From NCBI GenBank assembly GCA_011947345.1, contig JAAVTG010001003.1:124001-188000 (forward strand): a stretch of 64,000 bases of DNA, read 5' to 3'. Positions 1 to 10,690 of this stretch are shown here, one piece after another (positions within the stretch are counted from its first letter, which is position 1; each line of letters opens with the position of its first letter). A model generated the notes under the pieces. It had not been told where the DNA came from, did no database searches, and saw only the letters and a list, made by a program, of their open reading frames with translations. Origin of the DNA: Phytophthora quininea. Taxonomy: Eukaryota > Oomycota > Peronosporomycetes > Peronosporales > Peronosporaceae. Made by a program: the position numbers and the translations under genes.

Positions 1-600
1 TTGCGAATTCTATTCACTCTCCGACACGCCCTCGACTTCGGCCAACCCCACGACCGCATTGTCTTGGGGGAGCTGCAATCGTGGGTTACATCTTTTGCTC
101 AGACGCTCCGAATACCAGTCCGTAGACGGCAAGTTCACGACGTCCGCGGTACAACGGAGATATTTTACATTCAAGGACAGCTCAGGACGGGCGACCAAGC
201 ATAAACTAACTGCGACCAATGTCACGGTGCAGATAAGAGGCAGTAAGACGGATCAATTTGGAGATACCACCACGAGGACGCTCAGCAGATCCGGGGACGA
301 TAAATTGTGCCCTGTAAGAGCAGCGTGGGCACTAGTAGCAAAAACTATCCGACCAAATATGCCCGCCGCTGGTCCAGTGTGCGCGTGTCATGACAACAGA
401 TCGGTATCAGCGGAGGACCTGAGCAGGGGATAAAACAGGAAGCTGAAAAGTCTGGGGGAACGGCAACTTCTTCGGAATGCACTCGCTACGAAGTGGTAGG
501 AGCGACGGGACTCTTTTCAGCTGACGCCAACAAGGCGACTGTTAATTACACGGCAGGTGGAAGAGCGATTGTTTCCAGCAGTATATATATATATCGATCG
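1..600 (+). pseudogene. Tyrosine recombinase (DIRS/Crypton-like) remnant, C-terminal part
   Basis: The segment reads as the catalytic half of a eukaryotic tyrosine recombinase of the kind common in Phytophthora transposons. The frame changes near position 60; the second frame has the LLRRSEY helix and the RGSKTDQFG segment typical of this enzyme group, then stops at 431-433. After further frame changes, the HSLRSGG box (an H-x-x-R catalytic motif) is visible near 480-497 and a GRWKSD box near 550. The expected terminal tyrosine region is degraded into a TA-rich run (about 581-593). The 5' half is outside the window. These enzymes integrate circular DNA by strand exchange. With at least three frame breaks and two stops this copy cannot be functional as written. 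It differs from the recombinase at 2730-10690, so it is a separate element. Confidence 0.7.
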
Positions 601-1056
601 CGCAACAGCCGTTACACTGGCACCATCGATGTTGGACCACGCGACTAAGCATCGGCTACCAGCACATTCACCGACGGCTCACTTCACTCAAAATGGAAAA
701 CCTCCTCTACGAGGAAACCGTCGATAATTTGCTTCAACCCGCTCGCGTTCGAGCGTGGCCCCCAATCTGCGAATAGAAAAGAAGCATTTCATAAAGAAAC
801 TTATGCAAGCTACATTGTTCATCGTCACTCGCGTATGTCGCGACAGCGAAATTTTCAACACTTAGCAAGCCATTCACATAGCCACAATGTGCTTACATAT
901 TCAGCACACCAGATGCACGGTCATCACTTCACTTGGGATGTAAACAGCAGCGATGGATAGCAATTTCCAGCACACGATTTGGATACAGAGGAAACACCAA
1001 GTTGGCATTCTTTTGAATACATTTCTTCAACAATCCGAAACATAATTTAATTAGAT
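601..1056. other. No gene seen between two transposon remnants
   Basis: No open frame or recognised motif. The stretch is probably decayed non-coding flank of the recombinase element and of the transposase relic that follows. Confidence 0.4.
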
Positions 1057-1890
1057 TCAGTTACAACGCGTATGAAGGCAGGAAAGCAGTCTTGCGACTG
1101 CAAGGTGGACAGTCTCTAAAAAAATGTTGGAAGTAAAATACATGGATAAAAAGCTCAATAGTACCTCAGCCAGTCCCTTATAGTGATGGATTTTGGCATT
1201 GTCCAGAATCACGACAGATCTCGACAGCGACCAGGGATTGAGTAGCGGTAACATTTCGATACAAAAGCTCGGTGGAATGATTCTGATGAACGTCCCCGGT
1301 GTCGATTCTTCAGGCAACAAAACCTTGGTGATCCAACTCAGCCAATATAGAGCGCCGCTGCCCTCGGGAAAATGGTAGCCGAATAACGGCTTTATGATCT
1401 CGTCGTAACGATACATAACGACGGTATGCTTGATATCCGTCTTTCGACATCTCATCGATAAAGAAGAGTTTATCTGAATAGGAGTAGCTGCCTTGAAGGT
1501 TTTGATTTGTAGGTATCCACCACTTGAAGAGCGCACTCTCTCGCTGCTTTTGTCAACATCTTGCACGATAAATTCATATTAAATACAATGCTCTACAAAT
1601 TGTACTCGAAGACACGTTCTCCAGCTCGGGGTCTCGTTCGTAAGAAACCCTTGGAGCTCCTCCAAATACAATGTCGGGTTCTCTTTGACGTACTGTTTCA
1701 CACGATCAACGACTTCAAGAGGCCACCAAGCCGCCGTAGTTTTCTCTTTTTCTCCTCGACCACTCCCGTCGACAAAAAGAGACCACCGCAAGATAGTACG
1801 TACTTTAGCCCCAAAATGTAGCTGACGTCCTGAACGCTGATGCCGTACACGTACACGAGGAAAAAACTCGCCAACGATAGTCGCTTGCAT
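1057..1890 (-). pseudogene. IS630/Tc1-mariner-type transposase remnant
   Basis: Two overlapping minus-strand frames together look like one DDE transposase. The upstream frame (1579-1890) carries a helix-turn-helix-like stretch, WPLEVVDRVKQYVKENPTL, as in the N-terminal DNA-binding domains of this superfamily. The downstream frame (1057-1566) has SVVILDNAKIHHY, the second-Asp box (LDNA.IH) of the DDE_3 endonuclease fold. The first Asp and final Glu boxes are not clear and the frame changes between the halves. The host role would be cut-and-paste transposition. I see no convincing terminal inverted repeats. The copy is broken and probably inactive. Confidence 0.65.
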
Positions 1891-2700
1891 ATGTCATCGC
1901 CGCATCGTTGACAAAGCGACTTAAAACCGCGAACTGTGGATAGAGGCTATAGGACGACTTGGGAGAGAGGGAAAACAAAGGGTTGAATACAGTAAATCTG
2001 CAACTTTTGCGGTTTCACTGATGCAAATCTGGCTGAAGCAAGTCTAACTGCGCGCATTTCATCGTTTTCTGACTTCGGTTCGTGACGAACACGTCATGAT
2101 GCTCTTTCAAGTCGACTAAAACATCTAACATTTTGCCGACATCGCTGCAGAGCATAATAGGTCACCTTCGTAAAAACGACAATAACGATTGCCAATTCCA
2201 GACAAGTTAATAATATATATAAATTTACAACGATTGCCTGACTCATCCAGACCACTTAAACAACTAAATATGGCATAGGTAGCCCAAGAACATCGACGTC
2301 ATGTGGAAATAACTCTATTGGAACGATATTTATACTTTGTTTATAGAAAACTCGCAGCCACTTTGCTCAGAATGCCATGTTTGACCTACGATAATTTAGT
2401 AACTAAAACGGATCTGATCATGTCACTACCCCGTTTCTCTTAGAAACACGTCCATTTACTGGCATAAACATTTTGTGAGCTAATTTACAAAACTGGAGCT
2501 TTTAGTTTCCGGGCTACCCCGAAAATGCTGTTCTCCAGATTTTGCAGGACAGCAGGTTGCTACCTACTTCATAGTGCAGGACAGGATGTCCTGAATTTTC
2601 CAAATCGAAATCGCTCGAGCCGAAGTCGGCATACAAAAGCTAGTATTATTGGTGGGCGTTACAAAAACCGAGTCTTTTGTGCTTTTGCAGGACAACTCGT
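1891..2700. other. AT-rich non-coding stretch upstream of the second recombinase gene
   Basis: No coding signal. From about 2535 to 2700 the phrase GCAGGACA recurs (near 2543, 2576 and 2687), a possible short direct repeat in the 5' region of the recombinase element. Confidence 0.35.
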
Positions 2701-3818
2701 CCGCGGCATAAATCGGCTCACTTCGTAAGATGGGGAGCACACACCAAGAAAGCCTGGCCGAGTTACGGCGACAGGCAGAACAGATTCGTGATAATACCGT
2801 TTGCCCAAGTTCTCGAGCCGCTTACGTCAAATTCTATTGTCGCTTCATCTCGTGGGTTCATCAAAACCATCGTCATTTAATACCAGACTCATTTGCAGAA
2901 AGAGTGGACAACGCGGAAGGGCTCTCCGAGAACAGCTTCGACGTTGTATGAAGCCACTTCTCACCAGAAAACATGACGATCCTCCGCTTGATTTCGACCA
3001 TATTGACGCAGAGGTATTTGAAACCTGGTTGCTCACCCTTCGAAAAGCTGACGGGCCAATTCTAAGCTACTCCGCCCTCAATACCCATCGTACTGGATTT
3101 TTCAACATCTATAGGGACTACGGGCGTCAAATGAGGCCTGTCATGGAGATGGAATTGAAGCAACTCTTTAAGGGATTAAAGCGCCAGCTTGCGACCACCC
3201 AAGCTCGTGGTGAAGGACACATCAAAGTGGGAAAAGACCCTCTGTCGTTTGAACTCTACGAGTTTCTCTCCACCCACTTGATGGCGCTACCAGGTAGTGA
3301 TGCCATTTTCGCTCGGGTGTATTTGATTGTATCATGGAATCTCATGTGTCGCTCTGCAAACGCTTTTGGCATTCGCACATCGAATGGCGTGGTGATTCCC
3401 TGAGAATCTACTTTGCACACATGAAAAACGACCAGAGCGGAGATCGACCACGCGATCCACGTCACGTGTATGCCAACCCGCTTCAACCAGCTATTTGTCC
3501 TATCTTGGCATTGGCAATTTACTGGGCAACAACTATATTTGATGAGGATAATCGCTTGTTTCCCGGATCCGACCAGTACGATCGATTTTGAAAGAGCTTG
3601 CAACGATTATTGGTGGACGGTGAGGTATCCGCAGAGCTGAAGAGATGAGGCATCAGCCCCAGCGATCTCGGAACGCATTCAATGCGGAAGGGTGCTGCTA
3701 TATTTTGTGCTTCTGGTACTACAGCTTGTCCGTCATCTACAGCGGTGCACTTACGCGCAGGCTGGTCTCTTGGTGGTGTTCAAAACACCTATCTCCGCTA
3801 TGAGGCTGCAGGAGATAT

Positions 3819-4175
3819 TGTCACAATTTATGCAGTGATATGGGAGCACTTGGAGAGGAAGTATGAGGTCGCTGTGTCACTTTTGACTGGAGGTCTGCTG
3901 GAGTCTCTCACGACGGGATAATGTCGATCGGCGGGAACTCTCGGCGTACTGCGGGCCAGGCAGTTGTGTGTTTTGAAAAGTTGATTCAAGAATGAAAAGA
4001 AAATGAAAGCTAGCTATCCTACTGCAACCTCTTGCGCTTCACTACAGCCTTCTTCAACATCGTCATTCCAACAAGCTGTTGTTGGTTTTACTGGGACTGG
4101 CAAGTTGACCATCTTGACACGACTCCTCGGCTGTTGAAGCTTGAGTTGCAAACACCTGCACTTTAACTCGTGGCA
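3819..4175 (-). repeat. 3' LTR of the Gypsy element
   Basis: 357 bp, begins TGTCAC and ends GTGGCA on the plus strand; identical by eye to the copy at 9311-9667 except for one base near the right end. The pol frame runs 13 bases into it and stops at 4163. Confidence 0.95.
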
Positions 4176-5800
4176 TTCCCTCTCGCTACAAGGCTCCCCT
4201 CCTTTCGCTCATGAAATCGCTCGATCAAACCGGTACCATACTTGAGATTCTGTTCCGGTTCCCATGTTGATTCTGCTTGGCCGACCCACTTGACCAAATA
4301 TTGCTTCTTCTTCTTCTTGCGTTTTCGAACTCCAATGATGTCTTCGACCAATTCACCTTCCGAGCCGTCTGGTAGTTGAACTTTCATGGTTTTCTGGTTT
4401 GAACGCTTGTCGGCATCGTTGATTGCTGGCTTGAGAAGGCTTGTATGAAAAACGGGATGGAATCGGACGCCCTTCGGCAGCGCAACTCGATAGTAACCAT
4501 GACTCAACTTGTCCAGGACTTCGTATGGGCCGATCCAACGTGGGCCGAGCTTCTTTTGGTTGTTCCAGCATGGAAATTCGCCAAATTTTCGGTGGACAAC
4601 ATCACCATATCACCGATCTTGAAAACCTGAGCTGGCCGGTTCAAGTCGTAGAACTTTGCATCCGGTCCTGAGCGAACTGAATCTCGCGACGTGCACTTGC
4701 AAGCACATCAGCTTGATGTTGAACAAAGTCCCCGTGACTTTTCAATTTGCTCGAAGTTCGGGACCGCTTCGGAAGCGCCAACTGCACCGGGGTGAGCGGG
4801 AGATATCCCAGATCCGCTACGAACGGAGCCATCTCAATCGATTCTTGAAATCGGCAATTGTACGCGAACACCGCCAGGCTTAGGAATTGATTCCAGTCAT
4901 CTGACTTGCCATTTGAAAATGCACGAAGATAATTTTCGATCGTTTGGTTGATGTGCTCCGTGATACCATTGGCTTGTTGACGATAGGCTGGTGGCATTTT
5001 CTGTTTAGTGCCGAGTAGAACACACAATTCTCCCAGAACTGTGTTTGAAGCTTGGTGTCTTGATCCGACAATATCTCTACTGGTAGACCATGTAACTTGA
5101 AAATATGATCACGATATAAACGAGCAATATCTTCGGCTTGACAGGCTTCTGTGCAAGGCACAAAATGAGCTCGGCGAGTCAACTGATCGATCACCACCAT
5201 GATAGCGTCATGCCCATCCGTTGTTACTGGTAATTTCACAATGAAATTCATTCCGACGTGTGACCACCGATCTTCGGGAATCGGATGCGATTTGAGATGA
5301 CCTGGTGGCTTCGTGTTCCTTGGCTTCGTTCGTTGACATACCTCGCACGTCTTCACATACTTTCGAATAGATCGAAGCATATGAGGCCAATAAAAATTGG
5401 ACTCGACCAGGCGCATCGTCCGCTCGATCCCCGGATGTCCGGCCGTCTCGACGTCGTGATGCTCAAACAGAACAGCATGTATCAATTTCAGGAACTGCGG
5501 GAATTACCACTCGTGGCTTCTTGTCTGCCGGAGACTGATAGATAATCAACTCATCCTCCAAGGAATACCGTTCCATGTTGCGTACTTGATGACCAGTTTT
5601 CCTTCGTCTCCGCGCAAAACTTGAAGTATGCATTGAGTGACCGGATCGTTTTGGTAACTCCGGATAACTTCTTTCACCAGCGATGATGAACTTTTCTCCA
5701 CACGGCTTTGGATCGCGAGACTGGTAGTAATGTTGTATAGTGTTTTCCGAGTGCTGACAGATTCGGAGGCTTCTAGTGTTCCCAGATGTTCAGTTTTCAA
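4163..5800 (-). pseudogene. Gypsy integrase with C-terminal chromodomain (pol end)
   Basis: Several minus-strand frames together form the pol C-terminus. Near 5440-5340 there is the H2C2 zinc region (HHDVETAGHPG, later CEVCQRTKP); the integrase core follows with Asp in VVIDQLTRRAHF, Asp in SDQDTKLQTQFW and Glu in ITEHINQTIENYLR. The last frame (4163-4507) ends with the chromodomain signature YLVKWVGQAESTWEPEQNL and IERFHE. The core joins viral cDNA to host DNA and the chromodomain can steer it to marked chromatin. Frame breaks occur near 5540-5480, near 5000 and near 4510. The stop lies inside the 3' LTR, common in chromoviruses. Confidence 0.85.
4176..4187 (-). promoter_or_regulatory. Polypurine tract next to the 3' LTR
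   Basis: On the minus strand the bases just before the LTR read AGCGAGAGGGAA, purine-rich and ending at the LTR border, where plus-strand DNA synthesis would be primed in a Gypsy element. Confidence 0.6.
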
Positions 5801-5890
5801 GTCTGGCCGCCGGGATATTGCGTCGACTACGTCGTTTGTCTGCCCAGGAATATACTTGAATGTGATGGGGTATTCGCTGAGCTCGGTGTA

Positions 5891-7290
5891 CTACCGAGCG
5901 ATCCTACGAGAAATCGATTTTTGCGTCAACACTGACTCCAGTGATTTGTGGTCTGTTTCGACAGTGAATGGTCTATCCAGCAGGTACAAGCGCCACACTC
6001 GGAGACCAAACATGATCGCCAATAACTCCTTTTCTCGAATGGGATAATTGACTTCAGCTCCTCGGTACTTTCTCCCGTTGAACGCCACTGGTCTCTCAAT
6101 TTCAACGCCGTCCCTGACCTCCTTCTGAAAGAGAACCCCACCAACAGCAAAATCGGATGCATCCATCCGCATGTGGAATTCTTTTGAGAAATCTGGTATC
6201 GCCAGTACTGGAGTCTCCGAAATCAACTGCTTCAGCTTGACGAAGTGGGAACGGGTTTTGTCGGTCCACGAAATTGCAGTGTTTCGGCCGTTGACCTTCA
6301 GGAGCTCAAACAACGGCGCCGCATGACTGGCGAATCCATCGCAGAATCGTTGGACGTAAACAGCAGTACCCAGAAACGATTGTAGCTCTTTTTTCTTTTG
6401 CGGGAGTGGCCTCTCTTGCAGGACTTGTACTTTCGCTGGGTCGATGCGCACTCCATCGCGTCCGATGTAGTCTCCCAAGCATGGGATTTCCGGTGCACAA
6501 AACACACACTTGCTTAGCTTCACGAAGAACTTGGCTGTACCGAGCCGTGTCAACACGCGATCCAGTGCTATGAGGTGATCTGCTACATCTTGTCCAGGCG
6601 TAAAAATGTAGATATCATCAAAGTAGGACTCACAAATATCGCCAAGATCTTTGAGTACTGCACGAATGCCGCTGTTGAAAGTTGCTGGGGCATTCGACAA
6701 GCCCATGGGCACGACTAAATACTCAAGGAGTCCCTCAGGAGTTTGAAACGCCGTGAAGGGTTCGTCACCTTCGCGCAACCTGAACTGGTAGTACCCGCTT
6801 AACAGGTCGAGGCAGCTGAAAAAGAAGGCGCTCTGCATCTTTTCCAAGATCACGTCTTTGCGAGGCATTGGCATGGTTCGGCGGACGGTGTGCAGATTGA
6901 TTCCCCGGTAATCGTGTACAATTCTCCACCCCACTGGTTTCTTAACGCAAAGGTGGGAGCTCCATGAGGTGATGTAGAAGGTCGAATTAGTCCGGCGTCA
7001 AGCATCTCGGAGACCCAGTTACGGATGACGGCTTCCTGTTCAGGAGACTGTCTCCACTGCTGACGATAGATTGGCTGAGCTGTCGTCACTTCCATTTCAT
7101 GGGTCCCGTGTTCCACTGCTGGGAGCTCTTTTGGAAGTTTCTGTAGGAAAACATCCTGGTGCTTCTTGAGTACCTCGTACTCAGGACGACCTCGAAACGA
7201 CTCAACAGAAACTTCTTGCTTTCCTGATTCTTTCTCCGTCGCTGATCGAATGATAAAAACAGCCTCAATTCCACCACGTTTGCGGATCAT
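5891..7290 (-). pseudogene. Gypsy reverse transcriptase and RNase H (pol middle)
   Basis: The upstream frame (6850-7290) holds the RT entry region (AGLIRPSTSPHGAP). The downstream frame (5891-6934) holds the fingers-palm core, including VPMGLSNAPATF and the catalytic YFDDIYIF box, followed by RNase H with MDASDFAVGGVL and the TDHKSL segment. The frame break between them sits at the A-run 6949-6951: one more base there would join the reading before GVRIVHDYRG-type sequence. The copy is otherwise open for almost 350 codons, in line with a young insertion. The frame ends at 5891 just before the integrase linker. Confidence 0.85.
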
Positions 7291-7862
7291 TCTCTTGAAT
7301 TGTTTTGCAGTAATGATTTGGTGGTGCCACTGGTAATGGAGTAATACCCTTTTGAGAACATTTTCGTGTCGTGTTCCTCAGTTGAATTTCTCTGCGTCAC
7401 ACATTGGCAAGATGAACCGGCGCATGGCTTCCGCGGCTCGATCGTCTGTCGGACCCAGTCGATATCAGGATTCTCAGCCCGCAACCACGGCATGCCTAGA
7501 AGCACGTCATGCTCTTCCGGCACTGGAAGAATTACAAAATCGTGTGTGTATGGTTTCAACTTGTCGATATAAACGGTCAACCGAATCGTTTGATGCTCCG
7601 TCTTGAAGGTTTGTTTGTTGGCAATTGTTATCTCCAACGGTTCGTCGTGTGTCTTCACAAACTTGACCAAATTATTCCGTTCGCAGAATCCCGGGCTCAC
7701 AGCATTGATGCTGGCTCCACTGTCGATGAAATTGGAGTTACTTAGAGAGATGTCATTCTTCTCGGCTAGGAGGACACTTCGGCAATGTAGAAGGCTGTAG
7801 TAGGCAGTCGTTGGGCTGGATCCGTCTTGTTTCCCGTTCTTGGATTCACCCACCGCCGGCAC
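7287..7862 (-). CDS. Gypsy aspartic protease segment
   Basis: A minus-strand frame of 191 codons with the retropepsin active site FIDSGASINAVS near codon 47 and the hydrophobic flap-to-core segment HDVLLGMPWL near codon 118, both typical of Ty3/Gypsy proteases that cut the Gag-Pol polyprotein. It overlaps the start of the reverse transcriptase frame by a few bases. The start codon is only the first ATG in the frame; the domain is probably expressed as part of a longer polyprotein. Confidence 0.75.
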   Translation of the reverse strand: MPAVGESKNGKQDGSSPTTAYYSLLHCRSVLLAEKNDISLSNSNFIDSGASINAVSPGFCERNNLVKFVKTHDEPLEITIANKQTFKTEHQTIRLTVYIDKLKPYTHDFVILPVPEEHDVLLGMPWLRAENPDIDWVRQTIEPRKPCAGSSCQCVTQRNSTEEHDTKMFSKGYYSITSGTTKSLLQNNSRE

Positions 7863-7949
7863 TACGTCAGCCTTCTTGCACTCGCGAATACGACTGAGCT
7901 TTCGGTGGTGTTCACTGGAACGCTCTCCATCCAGTGGACTCTCTAGTTT

Positions 7950-9173
7950 AAAGGCTCACTATCGTCAATGTCATCAGCGCATTCGAGCGCTAACTTCTCC
8001 AGCATCGCGAATATTTTCTTCTTGGTGTCCTCGTTCTTCTTGCCGAAATATTTTGGCTTTTTGTCGGGGTATTTAACCCAACAATCAGATTCTGGGTGGA
8101 AGCCACGGTGACAGTGAGGTCACGGCGTTCGGTCTTTGGGCAAGATCTGACCGGACTTGTTTGCAGCTGCACCTTGGTTTTGACGCTTCTTCTTGGCTGA
8201 ACGCTCTGTTGGATGTCGCGGCTCCTGGTTTGTTTCCTTCGGTGTGGCTTTGCTGACAATCTCACTCTCTAGGAAACCTTCTTTTATCGCCTCGGACAAG
8301 TCACCAGGTTTTTCCGCTGAATGTTCTGGCGGATGCTAGCGTCCCGAAGTCCGTTCAAGAACACGTTCTTGGCAGTAAATGTGTCTAGCTTCACGACGCA
8401 TTGCAGATCACGGAACTTGGCCACATAACCGTTGTAGCTTCCTGTCTGGCGAATAGTGATCAGCTTGTTCCGCATGAGGTCAAGAAAGTTTGGCTCTCGG
8501 AATTCTTGCAGCAACTCATCTTTTATCGCGCTCCACCTCTTGTCTGTTGTCGGATCCGTCATGTAGCGCTGGTACCACGTAAGCGCCGTAAGACGAACGC
8601 TTTGATTCAGTTCCTGCCCTACCAGGTGATCGTGGCGCTCCAGATCATAACCTTTTTGGGTGTAGTATCTTTCGAACTGAAAAGAAAGCTATTCAGCTTC
8701 ACGCCGTCGATGGCGCCGTCGAAGACGGGTGGTTTCGTCTCCATTTTCCGAAGTCTCGGAAGACTCTCGCCGGCTGCAACCAGGGAACTGGTATCGGTAG
8801 CAGTGGTGGGGAAGTTATTACTCGGCACACTTGCTGCGTCATTCGCTTCAATCGGCGTGGTCGAGTCGTCTCCGCAAGTAGCTGTTGGTTCAGCAGCAGA
8901 TGGCTGTTCCGTCGTAACGGGTGTGGATGTTGGCTGCTGGGGCGGCGCCTCTCGAGTATAAACAGCTTGAGCCAACTGTTGGACTTGGCTCATCGCTACC
9001 ACGAGTTGCTGAATGCTCTGTTGCATCTGGACCATACCAGCATTGATACTAGTAGGCTCATTCGCCACATCTTGACGTAGGTTCGCCATACCTGCTTGCA
9101 TATCACCTCTCAGACGCGTCAACGACGCTTCAAGGTCTGAAATTCGGCGTGTATGTTCTTCAGTGTTACCCAC
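7950..9173 (-). pseudogene. Gypsy gag (capsid region plus damaged zinc knuckle)
   Basis: The minus-strand frame from 9173 begins MGNTEEHTRRISDLEASLT, a coiled-coil-like N-terminus followed by a Thr/Pro-rich spacer. A frame break at the A-run 8680-8683 shifts the capsid region into the frame containing LTALTWYQRYM and 8284-8562 (RWSAIKDELLQEF, a retrotrans_gag-like signature). Near 8110-8070 the knuckle C-x2-C-x4-H-x4-C can be read as x-P-H-C-H-R-G-F-H-P-E-S-D-C, but the first cysteine codon is replaced by TGA. Gag would form the particle that packages the element RNA. Confidence 0.7.
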
Positions 9174-9204
9174 AACTTCGCTGTTGTCGGGTGCTGTGTC
9201 TTCT

Positions 9205-9310
9205 CTTCGTGTTCCTTGGCTTCGTTCGTTAACATACCTCGCACGTCTTCACATACTTCGAATAGAATGAAGCATATGAGGCCAATAAAAATTGGACTCT
9301 ACCAGGAGCA
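9205..9310 (-). repeat. Copy of integrase-coding sequence in place of the retrotransposon leader
   Basis: About 106 bp directly next to the 5' LTR match, with few differences, the integrase zinc-region coding sequence at 5309-5415 of the same element, in the same orientation. A Gypsy element normally carries its tRNA primer-binding site here. On the minus strand the sequence six bases inside the LTR reads TGGTAGAGTCC, which starts with TGG as primer sites do. It may be a primer site created by, or overwritten by, this duplicated piece. Confidence 0.8.
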
Positions 9311-9667
9311 TGTCACAATTTATGCAGTGATATGGGAGCACTTGGAGAGGAAGTATGAGGTCGCTGTGTCACTTTTGACTGGAGGTCTGCTGGAGTCTCT
9401 CACGACGGGATAATGTCGATCGGCGGGAACTCTCGGCGTACTGCGGGCCAGGCAGTTGTGTGTTTTGAAAAGTTGATTCAAGAATGAAAAGAAAATGAAA
9501 GCTAGCTATCCTACTGCAACCTCTTGCGCTTCACTACAGCCTTCTTCAACATCGTCATTCCAACAAGCTGTTGTTGGTTTTACTGGGACTGGCAAGTTGA
9601 CCATCTTGACACGACTCCTCGGCTGTTGAAGCTTGAGTTGCAAACACCTGCACTTTAACTCGTGACA
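9311..9667 (-). repeat. 5' LTR of the Gypsy element
   Basis: 357 bp, begins TGTCAC and ends GTGACA, a short terminal inverted repeat typical of LTRs. It is followed directly by the GATAT target duplication and then by the resumed recombinase reading frame. Confidence 0.95.
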
Positions 9668-10690
9668 GATATGCACGTTGGAAGAACGATTGCAGGTCTT
9701 CTATCTAGTAGTCATGAGTTTGCCATTTTGCCGCCTCACTTTCAGCATCAAGACGAATGGGTTCAACGCGGAGTCTCTACAATATTTCAAGGGATACCAG
9801 AACACTTAGCATTCGTGGGAGAATTCTGTCTCGCATCACTGGTATACCACATACCTTTCCTTCGTACACACCTCCGGCCTCGGCATCCCATCTTCGAGAC
9901 AGCTCAGTTTCAAGATGTCAACTTACTGCAAAGTTTGTCGGAGCGTGTGCGTTGCGGGTTCAGCACACCTGACTCCAAGTTGAAGGCAACAGGAGTTCCA
10001 CCGCATGTATCCATCTTAAGCCAGATGAAGGAACTACAAGACAAAACACTGTCGACCATCGAAAAGATCGAAGACGCGCGCCGCGATATTGTGAAGGACA
10101 TCGTGCACGAACTGGAGGACCGCGCCATTGGAGCACGTACCGTCACGTATGACGGATTATATGAAGCGCTGGGCAATTGTCTTGCTGAAGTGGGTGTTCA
10201 TGACCTATTCAACCAGCACAACGTGTTAGCTCCTCCAGACGTGGGTGATCCAGCAGCTTGCGATGAACGCACAACAGTGCCCACCTTCTTCTGGGCTGGG
10301 AGATTTTGCAGAGTCCCTCCCGATTTTGTTCTCCCCGAGTGCTCAGTCGCTCACTTGTGGGTGCTGTGGAGGTGCGGAAATGCCGAGAAGCAGTTGCCGC
10401 CTCTGCGCTTGATCGAAGGCGCTGATATGCCAAACCGAAACAGTCAAAAGCGTCTTAGTGACGCTCGATATCTTATGAAGAAAATTGAGGCGTTTGCTAC
10501 AGCAAGAGACTTACTGCGGCCGAGACAATCCGTAGAGGAACCTGTGAGAGTTTACGCGGCGTGTTCATCAGCTGTTGAGGTGCCACTCCGCACCACACAC
10601 ACTAGGAAGCGACGGAGAGGGCAGCTAGGCTGGGTGTCACTTGTCCGTCTGCATCGAATCGCCGATAAGTTCGCGAGACAGCAAGCGTAG

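Larger units (their letters stand above)
3819..9667 (-). mobile_element. Ty3/Gypsy chromovirus-type LTR retrotransposon
   Basis: The element has two direct 357-bp LTRs (3819-4175, 9311-9667) starting TG and ending CA, and is flanked by a perfect 5-bp target duplication GATAT (3814-3818 and 9668-9672). On the minus strand the order is LTR, gag, protease, reverse transcriptase, RNase H, integrase, chromodomain, LTR, the Gypsy order with a chromovirus C-terminus. The LTRs differ at one visible position (4173 G against A in the other copy), so the insertion is young. Yet gag and pol are broken by several single-base frame changes and one stop. A polypurine tract precedes the 3' LTR. The usual leader after the 5' LTR is replaced by a copy of integrase sequence. 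Confidence 0.95.
2730..10690 (+). pseudogene. Crypton-like tyrosine recombinase gene split by a Gypsy retrotransposon
   Basis: The N-terminal segment (2730-2951) continues after a frame change as 2948-3403, then after another near 3378 as 3379-3591, then 3682-3818. It includes the box HSMRKGAA (catalytic H-x-x-R) and, 30-odd residues later, the TYLRYE segment that supplies the tyrosine nucleophile. Right after the AGD that follows, a 5.85-kb LTR element interrupts the gene at 3819. Coding resumes in the correct phase at 9668 and runs open for about 340 codons to 10690; this tail has a charged predicted coiled coil (about 10020-10130) and basic residues near its end (RKRRR). The tail length and architecture resemble oomycete Crypton recombinases, which lack reverse transcriptase. 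Besides the insertion there are at least two frame breaks and two stops upstream, so the copy was probably already decaying. Confidence 0.75.
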
